A stretch of 64,000 nt of DNA, taken from the NCBI RefSeq assembly GCF_000716715.1, contig NZ_JNYJ01000010.1, positions 62,001 through 126,000 on the forward strand, read 5' to 3'. This DNA comes from Dactylosporangium aurantiacum (GTDB lineage: Bacteria; Actinomycetota; Actinomycetes; Mycobacteriales; Micromonosporaceae). A program made the position numbers and the translations under genes. The first letter of the stretch is position 1, and each line of letters begins with the position of its first letter. Positions 23,218-31,040 of the stretch are shown here, one piece after another. Below the pieces are notes generated by a model that was given only the letters and a program-made list of their open reading frames with translations, was not told where the DNA came from and searched no databases.

Positions 23218-25239
23218 GTGACGGGTACTGAACAGAGCCTCGTCAACCGGCTGGTCACCACCATCCGGCAGGGGCGCGACGTCACCCTGGTGCTGGGCTC
23301 CGGCCTGACCGCCCGGGTCGTGCCCGGCGTGGAGCGGATGGTCGACCTGGCCGACGAGTTCGTCGCGCAGGCGCTGCAGAACAGTGACCTGCAGGCGGCC
23401 CTCGCCGAGCTGCGCGCCACCCGGCGCGACGCCGCCCTCTACACCGCCTACCGGCGGGCGTTCACCGAGTGGCTGTCCCCGGTGGAGTTCGACATCGTCG
23501 TGCAGCGGGCCACCCTCGAGGCGTACCGCCCGGCCCGCGTCGCCGTCGGCTGGGAACGCGTCGGCTACCACCGCGGGGTACAGCTGGAGGAGGACCGCGA
23601 CGCGTGGTCGCTGCCGCCGGGGGTCGTGGCCCTCGGCGAGCTGCTCGCCGGCCTGCCGGACCGGTTCCAGCGCCGGGTCGTCACCACGAACTTCGACCCG
23701 CTCATCGAGATCGCGGTGCGCCGGGCCGGCGGGACCGCGCGCAGCCTCACCCTGCGGCGCGACGGCACGTTCACCGGGCCGCTCGGCCCGGCCGACGGCA
23801 TCGACGTGCTGCACCTGCACGGGTACTGGCGGCCCACGTCGGAGACCGACGAACGGTCGCTGCTGCACGACCCGGAGCCGCTGCGGGCCGACGACACCGC
23901 GCTCGTCGCGGCGCTCGCCGAGGCGCTGCGCGGCGACACGCTCTGCGTGGCCGGGTACCCGCCGGGCCGCAACGACGCGCTGACCCGCGCGGTCCAGGAG
24001 CAGTCCGACGTGCTGTGGGCCCGGCACGACGAGGACGCGTCCCCGGTCGGCGCGGCGCTGATCTACACCGGCGTCGACGTCGACCGGCTGTTCCCGGCGG
24101 TCCGGCGCGGCCTGGCCACCCTGCCCGCCCCGCCCGGCCCGGAGACGCAGGCGCCCCCGCGGCCGGTCGAGCAGCCGGTGGCGCCCGCCGGGACCGCGCT
24201 GCACCGGGTACACCTGCCGACCCTCGAAGCGGTCCTCGGCACCCGGCCGTCGGCGGTGGAGCTGCTGCGGCAGCTGGACTACGAGTTTCGCTGGCGGCGC
24301 GTCGACGACACCCCGGACACGCCGCTGGACCTGGTGTTCTGGCCGGTCCGGCTGCGCCAGCCGACCCTCATCTACGCGGTGCAGGCGACCGTCGCCGCGG
24401 CGCTGTCGGCGCGCGGCGTGCGGGTCGTGCTGTGCTTCGACGACCTGGCCGGCGACCAGCACACCCGCAGCTGGCGGGTCCGCTTCACCGACGAGGTCGA
24501 GCGCTGGTTCGCCCTGGTCGAGGGCGCCCGGCCGCCGGAGGTCGACTCGCTGATGTCGTTCTGCTCGCCGGGCCGCGTCGCGGAGCGGCTGCAGGACCCG
24601 GAGCTGCTGCGCCGCCCGACGCACCCGTGGGCGGTGCAGCTGGAGTACTACCGCGGCGACCGGATGATCCTCGACGTCGCCCGCGGGGCCAAGGCGTTCC
24701 CGGGCGTCGGCGACCTGGACATCGACGACGCCATGGTCGGCGCGCAGATCCGCACCACCCGCGCCGAGCGGCTGATGAGCACCCCGGCGATCTGGGCGTA
24801 CCTGCAGTACCTGCTGCGCGACACCCGCCCCGAGGCGGTGATGACCCTCGGCGGCGAGGACGAGGCCGTCATGTGGGACCAGTGGCACGACACGTTCCCC
24901 GACTCCGTCGGGCACCTGTTCCACCCGGTGATGGCCAACGTCCGGCAGGACGCGCGGATGCTCGGCGCCCGCAGCTTCCGCGAGGTCGAGGACCACCTGC
25001 GCAAGGCGATGCGGCTGGCCAGCTGGGACCGGGAGGACCACTACCTGCACTGGATCGTCCAGCACGCGGTGGTGCTGCACCGGTACCTGCGCAACCGGCC
25101 GCCGCTGTCGTACGACGGCCGGCTGCTCGACTCGTGGGAGACGATCCGCGCGGCGCTGCTCGACGCCCGGCTGCGCCCCGGCACGCTGCGGGTGATCGCC
25201 CGCGAGGTCGCCGCGCTGCTGATGCACGAGTCGGTGTGA
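23218..25239 (+). CDS. SIR2-like domain protein with long C-terminal region (putative conflict effector)
   Basis: A 673-residue protein. The N-terminal SIR2-like domain (about 1-290) has LVLGSGLT (25-31), VVTTNFDPLI with Asn158, and LHLHGYW with His201. These are the NAD-binding and catalytic positions of SIR2 NADases such as ThsA and DSR proteins. A Pro-rich linker (about 300-325) leads to an alpha/beta region (330-670) containing DLVFWPVRLRQPTLIYAV and RVVLCFDDLAG. This looks Rossmann-like, possibly of the HUP class, but that is a guess. The GTG start lies four bases after the caspase-YqgE stop. NAD depletion or NAD-derived signalling in defence is the family expectation; the target and trigger are unknown. 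Confidence 0.78.
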   Translation: MTGTEQSLVNRLVTTIRQGRDVTLVLGSGLTARVVPGVERMVDLADEFVAQALQNSDLQAALAELRATRRDAALYTAYRRAFTEWLSPVEFDIVVQRATLEAYRPARVAVGWERVGYHRGVQLEEDRDAWSLPPGVVALGELLAGLPDRFQRRVVTTNFDPLIEIAVRRAGGTARSLTLRRDGTFTGPLGPADGIDVLHLHGYWRPTSETDERSLLHDPEPLRADDTALVAALAEALRGDTLCVAGYPPGRNDALTRAVQEQSDVLWARHDEDASPVGAALIYTGVDVDRLFPAVRRGLATLPAPPGPETQAPPRPVEQPVAPAGTALHRVHLPTLEAVLGTRPSAVELLRQLDYEFRWRRVDDTPDTPLDLVFWPVRLRQPTLIYAVQATVAAALSARGVRVVLCFDDLAGDQHTRSWRVRFTDEVERWFALVEGARPPEVDSLMSFCSPGRVAERLQDPELLRRPTHPWAVQLEYYRGDRMILDVARGAKAFPGVGDLDIDDAMVGAQIRTTRAERLMSTPAIWAYLQYLLRDTRPEAVMTLGGEDEAVMWDQWHDTFPDSVGHLFHPVMANVRQDARMLGARSFREVEDHLRKAMRLASWDREDHYLHWIVQHAVVLHRYLRNRPPLSYDGRLLDSWETIRAALLDARLRPGTLRVIAREVAALLMHESV

Positions 25240-25323
25240 CCGGGCGGCCGGCCCGGGTGGTCCCGGGCGAGTCGGGCTGATCGGCCCATGCGCGCCGCCC
25301 CACCCGCGGGTACCGTCGAGGAC

Positions 25324-25698
25324 ATGGGCGCTTCCCCCGCCGTGGCCGATGCGGTCGCCGACGACCCAGCTCTGGACGACCTGGCCCTGCTCGACACCGC
25401 GGAGCAGGTCTGGGGCCCCGACCTGCTGGCATATCTGCTCGGCGCGGGGCTCGACGCGCCGCTGGCCGGCTGGTCCGCCGAGGCCGCCCTGGCCGACCCG
25501 GCCGCCCGCACCCGGCTGCACTGCGTGCTGGAGGTGCAGCGGCTGTTCGACCTCGGCAGCGTCGCCCGCGCCTGGGCCCGCGACCTGCACCCGGCACTGG
25601 GCTTCCGCAGCCCGGCGAGCGTGATCCGCACCGGCGACGAGCACGAGCGCCGCACGGTGCTGGAGCTCGCCGAGCGCGACTCGCTCAAGCCCCGCTGA
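25324..25698 (+). CDS. Small protein with DUF2384 (Xre/MbcA/ParS toxin-binding)-like C-terminus
   Basis: About 124 residues from ATG 25324, two bases after GAGG; an in-frame ATG at 25288 is possible. The C-terminal half (AWARDLHPALGFRSPASVIR then TGDEHERRTVLEL) fits the DUF2384 pattern in which the phrase for a short Pro-Leu/Ser segment and TG loop is conserved. That domain occurs in antitoxins of the RES/Xre family. The N-terminal half is acidic and Ala-rich. No RES or other toxin gene is adjacent, so it is not a standard toxin-antitoxin pair. It could be a partner of the SIR2 or radical SAM neighbours. The assignment is tentative. Confidence 0.6.
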   Translation: MGASPAVADAVADDPALDDLALLDTAEQVWGPDLLAYLLGAGLDAPLAGWSAEAALADPAARTRLHCVLEVQRLFDLGSVARAWARDLHPALGFRSPASVIRTGDEHERRTVLELAERDSLKPR

Positions 25699-25732
25699 CC
25701 GGTTCTGCCACGGACCGGCCCCGGGCGATGGC

Positions 25733-26746
25733 ATGATTCGCCGCGTGACCCGGCTTGCCGCCTCGCCGCTCAGGCCTTCCGCCGCGCGGCACAGGCTCTC
25801 CGCCTCGGACTTCAAGCTCGACAGCATCGACCTGTACATCACCTCGCGGTGCAACCGCCGCTGCTCGTACTGCTTCCTGCCCGACGCCTACTTCGACCGC
25901 ACCCAGCACATGACGCCGGCGACCGTCGCCGCGATCGTCGGGTGGGCGTCCGGCGCGGCCAACGAGATCACCGTCCTGGGTGGCGAGCCGGCGCTGCACC
26001 CGCAGTTCGCGGCGATCGTACGGGACACGGCGGCGACGATCCGCGTGCGTACCGTCACCAACGGCAGCCGGCGCTTCCGGGCCGCCCTGCCCGCGGTGCA
26101 CGCGGCGCTGAGCCGGGTCGCGGTCAGCCTCGACGCCCCGTCGGCCGGGCTCGTCGACCGCCTGCGCGGCCGTGGTGCCTTCGCCGACGCGGTGGCGACC
26201 GTGGAGGAGCTGCGCGCCGCCGGCGTGCCGTTCGACCTCAACTGCACGGTGCTGGCCGACACGCTCGACGCGGTGCCGGACATGCTCGCCTACGCCGAGG
26301 CCAGCGGCGCCGGCCGGCTCAACATGCACTGGTTCTCACCCGTCGGCCGGGGCGCCCTGCACGCCGCCGGCCAGTCCGTGCCGGCCGCGCAGTGGCGGCG
26401 CCGGGTGCTCGACGTCGTCGCCGCCTACCGCCCGGCGCGCCAGTCGTTCACGGTCGACTGCCAGGTCGCGTTCGACTTCCCGGTGCCCGGCGCCGACCGC
26501 GGCACCTGCGCCGTGCGCGACCGCACCAACCTGCAGTTCCTGCCCGGCGGGGCGGTCTTCTCGTGCGGCATGCTGCTGGAGGACGAGGCGCTCGCGGCGT
26601 ACCACTGGCAGGACGGCGCCCTGTTCCGCCGCGCCGGCGACACGGAGCTGGCCCGCACCGCGCCGCCGTGCCAGGGGTGCCCGCTGCGGCCGGCGGACGG
26701 CGGCCACGACCCGATCTGCATCTACAACCGGCTGGCGGTGGTCTGA
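25733..26746 (+). CDS. Radical SAM enzyme with SPASM-like C-terminal cysteines
   Basis: A 337-residue radical SAM protein. The cluster motif is CNRRCSYC (Cys40, 44, 47) and the glycine-rich SAM segment is VLGGEPALHP. The C-terminus holds Cys243, 259, 278, 313, 316 and 329. The arrangement CxxC...C near the end and an SCG segment after a Gly-Gly turn resemble SPASM/twitch domains that bind auxiliary iron-sulfur clusters in peptide-modifying enzymes. No obvious precursor peptide was found within 500 bp. It lies 34 bp after the DUF2384-like gene on the same strand. The reaction is unknown; a peptide or protein substrate is family inference. Confidence 0.85.
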   Translation: MIRRVTRLAASPLRPSAARHRLSASDFKLDSIDLYITSRCNRRCSYCFLPDAYFDRTQHMTPATVAAIVGWASGAANEITVLGGEPALHPQFAAIVRDTAATIRVRTVTNGSRRFRAALPAVHAALSRVAVSLDAPSAGLVDRLRGRGAFADAVATVEELRAAGVPFDLNCTVLADTLDAVPDMLAYAEASGAGRLNMHWFSPVGRGALHAAGQSVPAAQWRRRVLDVVAAYRPARQSFTVDCQVAFDFPVPGADRGTCAVRDRTNLQFLPGGAVFSCGMLLEDEALAAYHWQDGALFRRAGDTELARTAPPCQGCPLRPADGGHDPICIYNRLAVV

Positions 26747-26777
26747 CCCTTCCCCGGGATCCGGAGCCCGCGGCGGG

Positions 26778-27344
26778 TCAGAACGTGAGCTCGCGCGCGT
26801 CGGGCTGGCCGTGCGCGCGCAGCCAGCCGGTGGCCAGCTCCGCGTAGTTGCGCGGCTCGGGCGGCCCGATCAGCCCCGCGACCTGCTGCCGGGCGAGGGT
26901 GATCTGCGCCGGGTCACCCTCGAACTCCACGTACGTGCCCACCCGCGGCAGCTCGTCGACGGCGACGACCAACCCGTCGCGGTGGAACTCGCGCCGTCGC
27001 TTCGCCATCCGCCACACCACGACGAGGCCCTGCCGGGCGAAGGCGTCGCGGGTGCCGGCGCCGGCCGGGAACTCCACCTCGACCCGCCGGTAGGTGCCGT
27101 CGTCCGCGTACGAGCGCGGACCCTTGAACCCGGCGGTGACGACCCCGGCGACCACCCGCAACCGGGTCACCAGGTCCTGGCGGCGCAGCTGCCCGTCGGG
27201 GGTGTCGTAGTACTCGTCGAGCTGCTCCTGCTCCGGAGCCGCGCGGAACCCCAGCGCCGCGAGCCGGTCGGTGAGCGCACCGGGATCCGGCACGGGATGC
27301 TTGCTCTCGACCTCGTCCACCCCGCCGGTCGCCCCACCCGCCAC
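26778..27344 (-). CDS. CYTH-domain protein (class IV adenylate cyclase/triphosphatase type)
   Basis: A 188-residue CYTH protein. The N-terminal signature is EVESKHPV (ExExK), followed by YYDTPDG, a TRLRV strand, FKGPRSY, a VWRMAKRRREFHRDG block, and VDELPRVGTYVEFEGD. These charged strands form the triphosphate tunnel. The family includes CyaB-type adenylate cyclases, thiamine triphosphatases and inorganic triphosphatases; the CyaB type fits best by length and motif spacing. GTG 27320 (MDEVESKH) is an alternative start. It is convergent with the radical SAM gene, with only 31 bp between them. Confidence 0.85.
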   Translation of the reverse strand: MAGGATGGVDEVESKHPVPDPGALTDRLAALGFRAAPEQEQLDEYYDTPDGQLRRQDLVTRLRVVAGVVTAGFKGPRSYADDGTYRRVEVEFPAGAGTRDAFARQGLVVVWRMAKRRREFHRDGLVVAVDELPRVGTYVEFEGDPAQITLARQQVAGLIGPPEPRNYAELATGWLRAHGQPDARELTF

Positions 27345-27431
27345 CCCGCCATGGTACGGCCTGTCCTGCCCGCATGATCATTGTCGACGGGCAGTCCAAC
27401 GAGCGGCTGCCGCCCGCGGCTGATCGGCCCG

Positions 27432-29954
27432 TCACCCGGCACGGTCGGCGGGCGCCGGGCCGGGCGCGTCCTGCCGGGGGACCGGCGGCCCGTCGAGCAG
27501 GGCGCGCCGGAGCCGTTCGTGCCGGAACAGGTACACGGCGCCGGACTGCCGCAGCACACCCCGGCACAGGGCGTCGTCGAGGAAGTCCACGGTGTGCCAC
27601 GGCAGGCGGCCGGTGAGGGCGAAGTACGGCCGGGTGACGAGGCAGCACCGGCCGTACGCGGTGTCCAGCACGGCGACGACCAGCCGGACCGGGGTGGCGA
27701 AGGCGGCGAGCATCAGGCCCAGCACCGCGAACGGGCGGAGGATCGCGAAGACCCCACCGATCGCGACGACGGTCGAGGCGGCCACGACGGCACAGGTCAG
27801 CGCCAGGCTGCGCCGGCTGGCGGCGTACGACGCCGGCGCGCTCGGCACGGTGCCGAGGTCGGCGGGGGCCTCGACGAACCCGCGCAGCGCGAAGGTGCCG
27901 GCGAAGGCCAGGCCGGTGCCCCACGACAACGCCACGATCAGGGCCAGCAGGTCCAGCCGCCCGGTCAGCAGCGCGAACCCTTTCACGGGCAGCAGCAGCG
28001 CCTTGCCCAGCAGGAACATCAGGCCGAACTTCACCAGCGCCGCCCTGGTCCGGCCGCGGAACCGCAGCCGGGTGCGGACCGGTCCGGGCGTGCCCCGCCC
28101 GGCGTGGACGGCACCGATCACGGCGGCCACGGCGCCGATCGCGGCGGCCGCGCCGAGCGGCCCGCCGGGGGCGACCGGGTCCACGCCCGCGCCGGTGACG
28201 GCCTGCACCGCCTTCGCGAGCAGCAGCCCGACGGCGACCGCGAGCAGGTAGGCGGCGCCGGACGCCAGCATCCGGAAGGCGGGCGGCACCGCGCCATACA
28301 GGTGCCACCAGGCGATCACGCCGCGGGACCGGCCGGCGAGCCGGGCCAGGGTGCGCACCTGCCGGCCGACGACCGCGAGCTCGACGTCGTCCTCGGCGTG
28401 CCACGGCCGGGTGCTGCGCCGCAGCCGCAGTGCCGGCCCGCGCAGCGGCTCGGCGTACACGGCGGGCAGGAACGCCTCGACGAGGTGGCGCTCGACCGCG
28501 GCGCGCCCGCCCACGGCCGCGGTGTCCAGCAGGCGGGCCGGGTCGCCGGTGCGGTACACGTCGCGGGCGAGCCCGATCGCGAGGGGGGTGCGCAGCGCGT
28601 CGCGGGCGGCGGCCGCGCCGGGCTCCTCGCCGGCGAGCCGCGCGACGACGGGCGCCCAGCCGGCGGTGCCGGCCTGCGGCAGGTAGCGGGCCAGCTCGTC
28701 GCGGTCCACGCCGGTGACGGTGATGTGCGTGACCCGGTGCAGCCTGCCGGCGGTCTCCGTGGCCGTCCGGTACGCCTCGGCGGTGCTCGTCAGGATCATC
28801 GGCCCGGTGCCGGGGAGCCGCTTGACCGCCTCGGCCCGCAGGTCCGGGGCCAGCTCGTCGAGGCCGTCGAGGACCGGCAGGACGCGGCCGCGGTCGAGCA
28901 GCTCCTGCGCCGCGGTCCCGGGCACGCCGCGGTGGTCGGCGAGCGCCGGGTACCGCTCGGTGAGCGCGCCGGCCAGCCAGGTGTCCAGGGCGGTGGTCCG
29001 CGGGTCCCAGGTCCGCACGGCGAACACCACCGGCACCGGCGCGCCCGGGCGGCGCTCGGCGAGCAGCGCGTGCGCCAGCCGCAGCGCCAGGACGGTCTTG
29101 CCGCCGCCCGGCTCGCCGAGGATGACCAGCCGCCCGGTGGTCGTGCCGCGGTACGTGCCGGCGATGTCCCCGTCCGGCCCCGGCCGCCAGCGCACCGGCA
29201 GGGGGTACGGCCGGTGCACCCCCAGCCGGTCGAGCTCGTGATCGAGCTCGGCGTGGACCCGCCCGGCGAGCTGCTCGACGAGGGGCGGCTCCCCGTCCAC
29301 CGGCGGCGCGGACACCAGGGGAAGCCCGGCCGTGCCGGACAGCCCCAGCAGGGCGCCCGCGCCGCGCACGACCGGCTCGACGCGGGCGGCGGTCAGGCGG
29401 CGGGCGCTCTCGTCGCGGTGGTGCTCGACGACGACGCCGACCACCCGGTCACCGGCGAGGACGGCCGCGCCCGACATGCCCTCCCACGGGGACACGGCCG
29501 CGTCCGGGCTCTCCAGCGGCGGCTCGACGGTGAGCTCCAGGCGGCCGCTGCGCCGGTTCGCCAGGGTGCTGACCCGGCCGGTCGCGACGTGCAGGTCGCG
29601 GTACGTCCCGCCGGCGTCGCGGCGCAGCTTCCAGCGCGGGTACCCGGCCGCGGTCACCTCGACGACGGCGTGCCCGTCCGGCAGCCGGGCGAACCCGCAC
29701 GGCGCCAGGCCGGGCTCCCCGGGGTCCCCGGGGTCGACGCCGAGCAGTGCCACGTCGGCGGCGTCGTCCCGCCAGGCGACCCGGGCCGGTGCCCCGCCCG
29801 CGGCGTCGCCGTCCTGGACCACCTCGACGGTGGCCGCGCCGGCGAGCAGGTGGGCGCAGGTCAGCACGGTGCCGGCGGTGACCCGGTACCCGGAGCCGAA
29901 CCGGACGCCGCCGTCGTGAGTGACCCGCACCTGGACGACGCGGCGGCCGTCCAC
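27432..29954 (-). CDS. Trypsin-like protease fused to a NACHT NTPase and membrane segments
   Basis: An 840-residue protein. The serine-protease domain (1-200) has an intact triad: His35 in TCAHLL, Asp67 in ADVALLG and Ser161 in GMSGAAV. The NACHT/STAND NTPase has Walker A GEPGGGKT (280-287) and Walker B LPVLDGLDE (about 359-367). The C-terminal third has several hydrophobic helices (for example around 575-600, 610-635, 655-695, 725-775). It is coupled to the Trypco2 gene, five bases away. Trypsin-NACHT proteins with Trypco partners belong to the NTP-dependent conflict systems predicted in multicellular bacteria, where the NTPase senses a threat and the protease or membrane part executes. The biological function of this one is inference. 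Confidence 0.85.
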   Translation of the reverse strand: MDGRRVVQVRVTHDGGVRFGSGYRVTAGTVLTCAHLLAGAATVEVVQDGDAAGGAPARVAWRDDAADVALLGVDPGDPGEPGLAPCGFARLPDGHAVVEVTAAGYPRWKLRRDAGGTYRDLHVATGRVSTLANRRSGRLELTVEPPLESPDAAVSPWEGMSGAAVLAGDRVVGVVVEHHRDESARRLTAARVEPVVRGAGALLGLSGTAGLPLVSAPPVDGEPPLVEQLAGRVHAELDHELDRLGVHRPYPLPVRWRPGPDGDIAGTYRGTTTGRLVILGEPGGGKTVLALRLAHALLAERRPGAPVPVVFAVRTWDPRTTALDTWLAGALTERYPALADHRGVPGTAAQELLDRGRVLPVLDGLDELAPDLRAEAVKRLPGTGPMILTSTAEAYRTATETAGRLHRVTHITVTGVDRDELARYLPQAGTAGWAPVVARLAGEEPGAAAARDALRTPLAIGLARDVYRTGDPARLLDTAAVGGRAAVERHLVEAFLPAVYAEPLRGPALRLRRSTRPWHAEDDVELAVVGRQVRTLARLAGRSRGVIAWWHLYGAVPPAFRMLASGAAYLLAVAVGLLLAKAVQAVTGAGVDPVAPGGPLGAAAAIGAVAAVIGAVHAGRGTPGPVRTRLRFRGRTRAALVKFGLMFLLGKALLLPVKGFALLTGRLDLLALIVALSWGTGLAFAGTFALRGFVEAPADLGTVPSAPASYAASRRSLALTCAVVAASTVVAIGGVFAILRPFAVLGLMLAAFATPVRLVVAVLDTAYGRCCLVTRPYFALTGRLPWHTVDFLDDALCRGVLRQSGAVYLFRHERLRRALLDGPPVPRQDAPGPAPADRAG

Positions 29955-29959
29955 GCGGG

Positions 29960-30271
29960 CTACTCCTCGCCGGGCAGCGCCGCGCCGGAGATCGTCGCGG
30001 GCCGGCCCGGGTCGTCGGACCGGATCGGGCGCAGCTTCAACGCGAGCCGCTGCGTGACGATCGAGGTGCGCGTGCTGCCGGCGTTGCCGTCGAGGACCCA
30101 GAACCGGACCTTCACCCCGTCCTCGCGGACGCGCTCCATGGCCACGGTCAGCTCCAGGTCGACCGACTCGGCCTCGAACCGCAGGTCCGCGTGCTCACCG
30201 GCCCACATCGCCCGGCTCAGCTCGTGCCGCAACTGCCAGATCACGTCCGCCAACTGGATGGCGTCGTCCAC
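29960..30271 (-). CDS. Trypsin-co-occurring domain (Trypco2) protein
   Basis: About 103 residues. The pattern AIQLADVIWQLRHELSRAM, LRFEAESVDLELTVAME, VKFWV-like VKVRFWVLDG and a final LTLKL strand matches Trypco2, a small domain that accompanies trypsin-like proteases in conflict operons. GTG 30271 is preferred because AGGGGG lies seven bases upstream; GTG 30289 is also in frame. It is translated just before the trypsin-NACHT gene with a five-base gap. It is probably a regulatory or recognition partner of that protease. Confidence 0.83.
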   Translation of the reverse strand: MDDAIQLADVIWQLRHELSRAMWAGEHADLRFEAESVDLELTVAMERVREDGVKVRFWVLDGNAGSTRTSIVTQRLALKLRPIRSDDPGRPATISGAALPGEE

Positions 30272-30356
30272 GGCACAACCCCCTGACACATCGACCGGCC
30301 CGGCTGGACCAGCATGCCCTGACGGACCGCGGCCCGCGACCCCGGCCCCCGGCGTC

Positions 30357-30956
30357 TCAGCCGGCGGTGCGGTGCCGCACGAGCGGCAGGTACACCTGGT
30401 CGACGATGTCGACGAGCACGTCGTCCGGCGCGGTGGGGACGCCGCGGGTGACGAACTCGTTGCGCAGCAGCACGATCGCGACGGTGGCGACCCGTGGGTG
30501 CAGCGCCGTGGGGGCGGCCTCGCCGCGGGCGACGGCGCGGCCGAGGACGGTCAGCCACATGGTGGTCATGGCGTCGGCCGACTGGCCCGGCAGCTGCGCC
30601 AGCAGGTGCTGCGCGCCACCGGCGGCGGCCAGCAGCTCCCGCAGCACGGCGCCGAGCGGGGAGCTCCAGTGGCGGTTGGCCCGGCGCAGCAGCTCGAGGG
30701 CGTCGCCGCGCAGCGTGCCGGTGTCGGGCGGCTCGATGGTCGTGGCGAGCTGCCGGTACGCCGCGACGCCCAGCGCGAGCCGGTCGGGCCAGCGCCGGTA
30801 GATGGCGTTCTTGTTGGTGCCGGCCCGTTTGGCGACGCGGTCCATGGTCAGACCGGCGTAGCCGTGCTCGGCCAGCTCGGTGGCGGCGGCGTGCAGGATC
30901 GCGGTCTCCAGGGCGGCACCCCGCCGCCGGGTCCGCGTCGTGCTGTCCTCGGCCAT
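30357..30956 (-). CDS. TetR-family transcriptional regulator
   Basis: A 199-residue TetR protein. The helix-turn-helix is YAGLTMDRVAKRAGTNKNAI followed by YRRWPDRLAL. The C-terminal domain has the RRANRHWSSPLGAVLRELL pattern of the TetR_C_11/TetR_C family. ATG 30956 is preferred over an upstream in-frame ATG at 30968. It is divergent from the TIM-barrel gene, with a palindrome in the 84-bp gap, so it probably represses itself and that gene. Confidence 0.9.
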   Translation of the reverse strand: MAEDSTTRTRRRGAALETAILHAAATELAEHGYAGLTMDRVAKRAGTNKNAIYRRWPDRLALGVAAYRQLATTIEPPDTGTLRGDALELLRRANRHWSSPLGAVLRELLAAAGGAQHLLAQLPGQSADAMTTMWLTVLGRAVARGEAAPTALHPRVATVAIVLLRNEFVTRGVPTAPDDVLVDIVDQVYLPLVRHRTAG

Positions 30957-30998
30957 GCGTCCCAGCATCGGCTTGACCGCCGCCGCTCGTCAAAATAC

Positions 30999-31013
30999 GG
31001 TACTAGTCGTACC
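30999..31013. promoter_or_regulatory. Palindromic operator between TetR and TIM-barrel gene
   Basis: GGTAC-tagtc-GTACC is a perfect 5-bp-arm palindrome centred in the divergent intergenic region, flanked by AT-rich sequence (AAAATAC and CTAATTCG) likely to hold overlapping promoters. It is the expected place for the TetR protein to bind. Confidence 0.6.
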
Positions 31014-31040
31014 TAATTCGAGCGTTCGAAGGAGCCGCGC

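Noticed and set aside
25324..25698. Standard RES-Xre toxin-antitoxin module
   Set aside because: No RES-domain toxin or other small toxin gene is adjacent, and the protein lacks an Xre helix-turn-helix.
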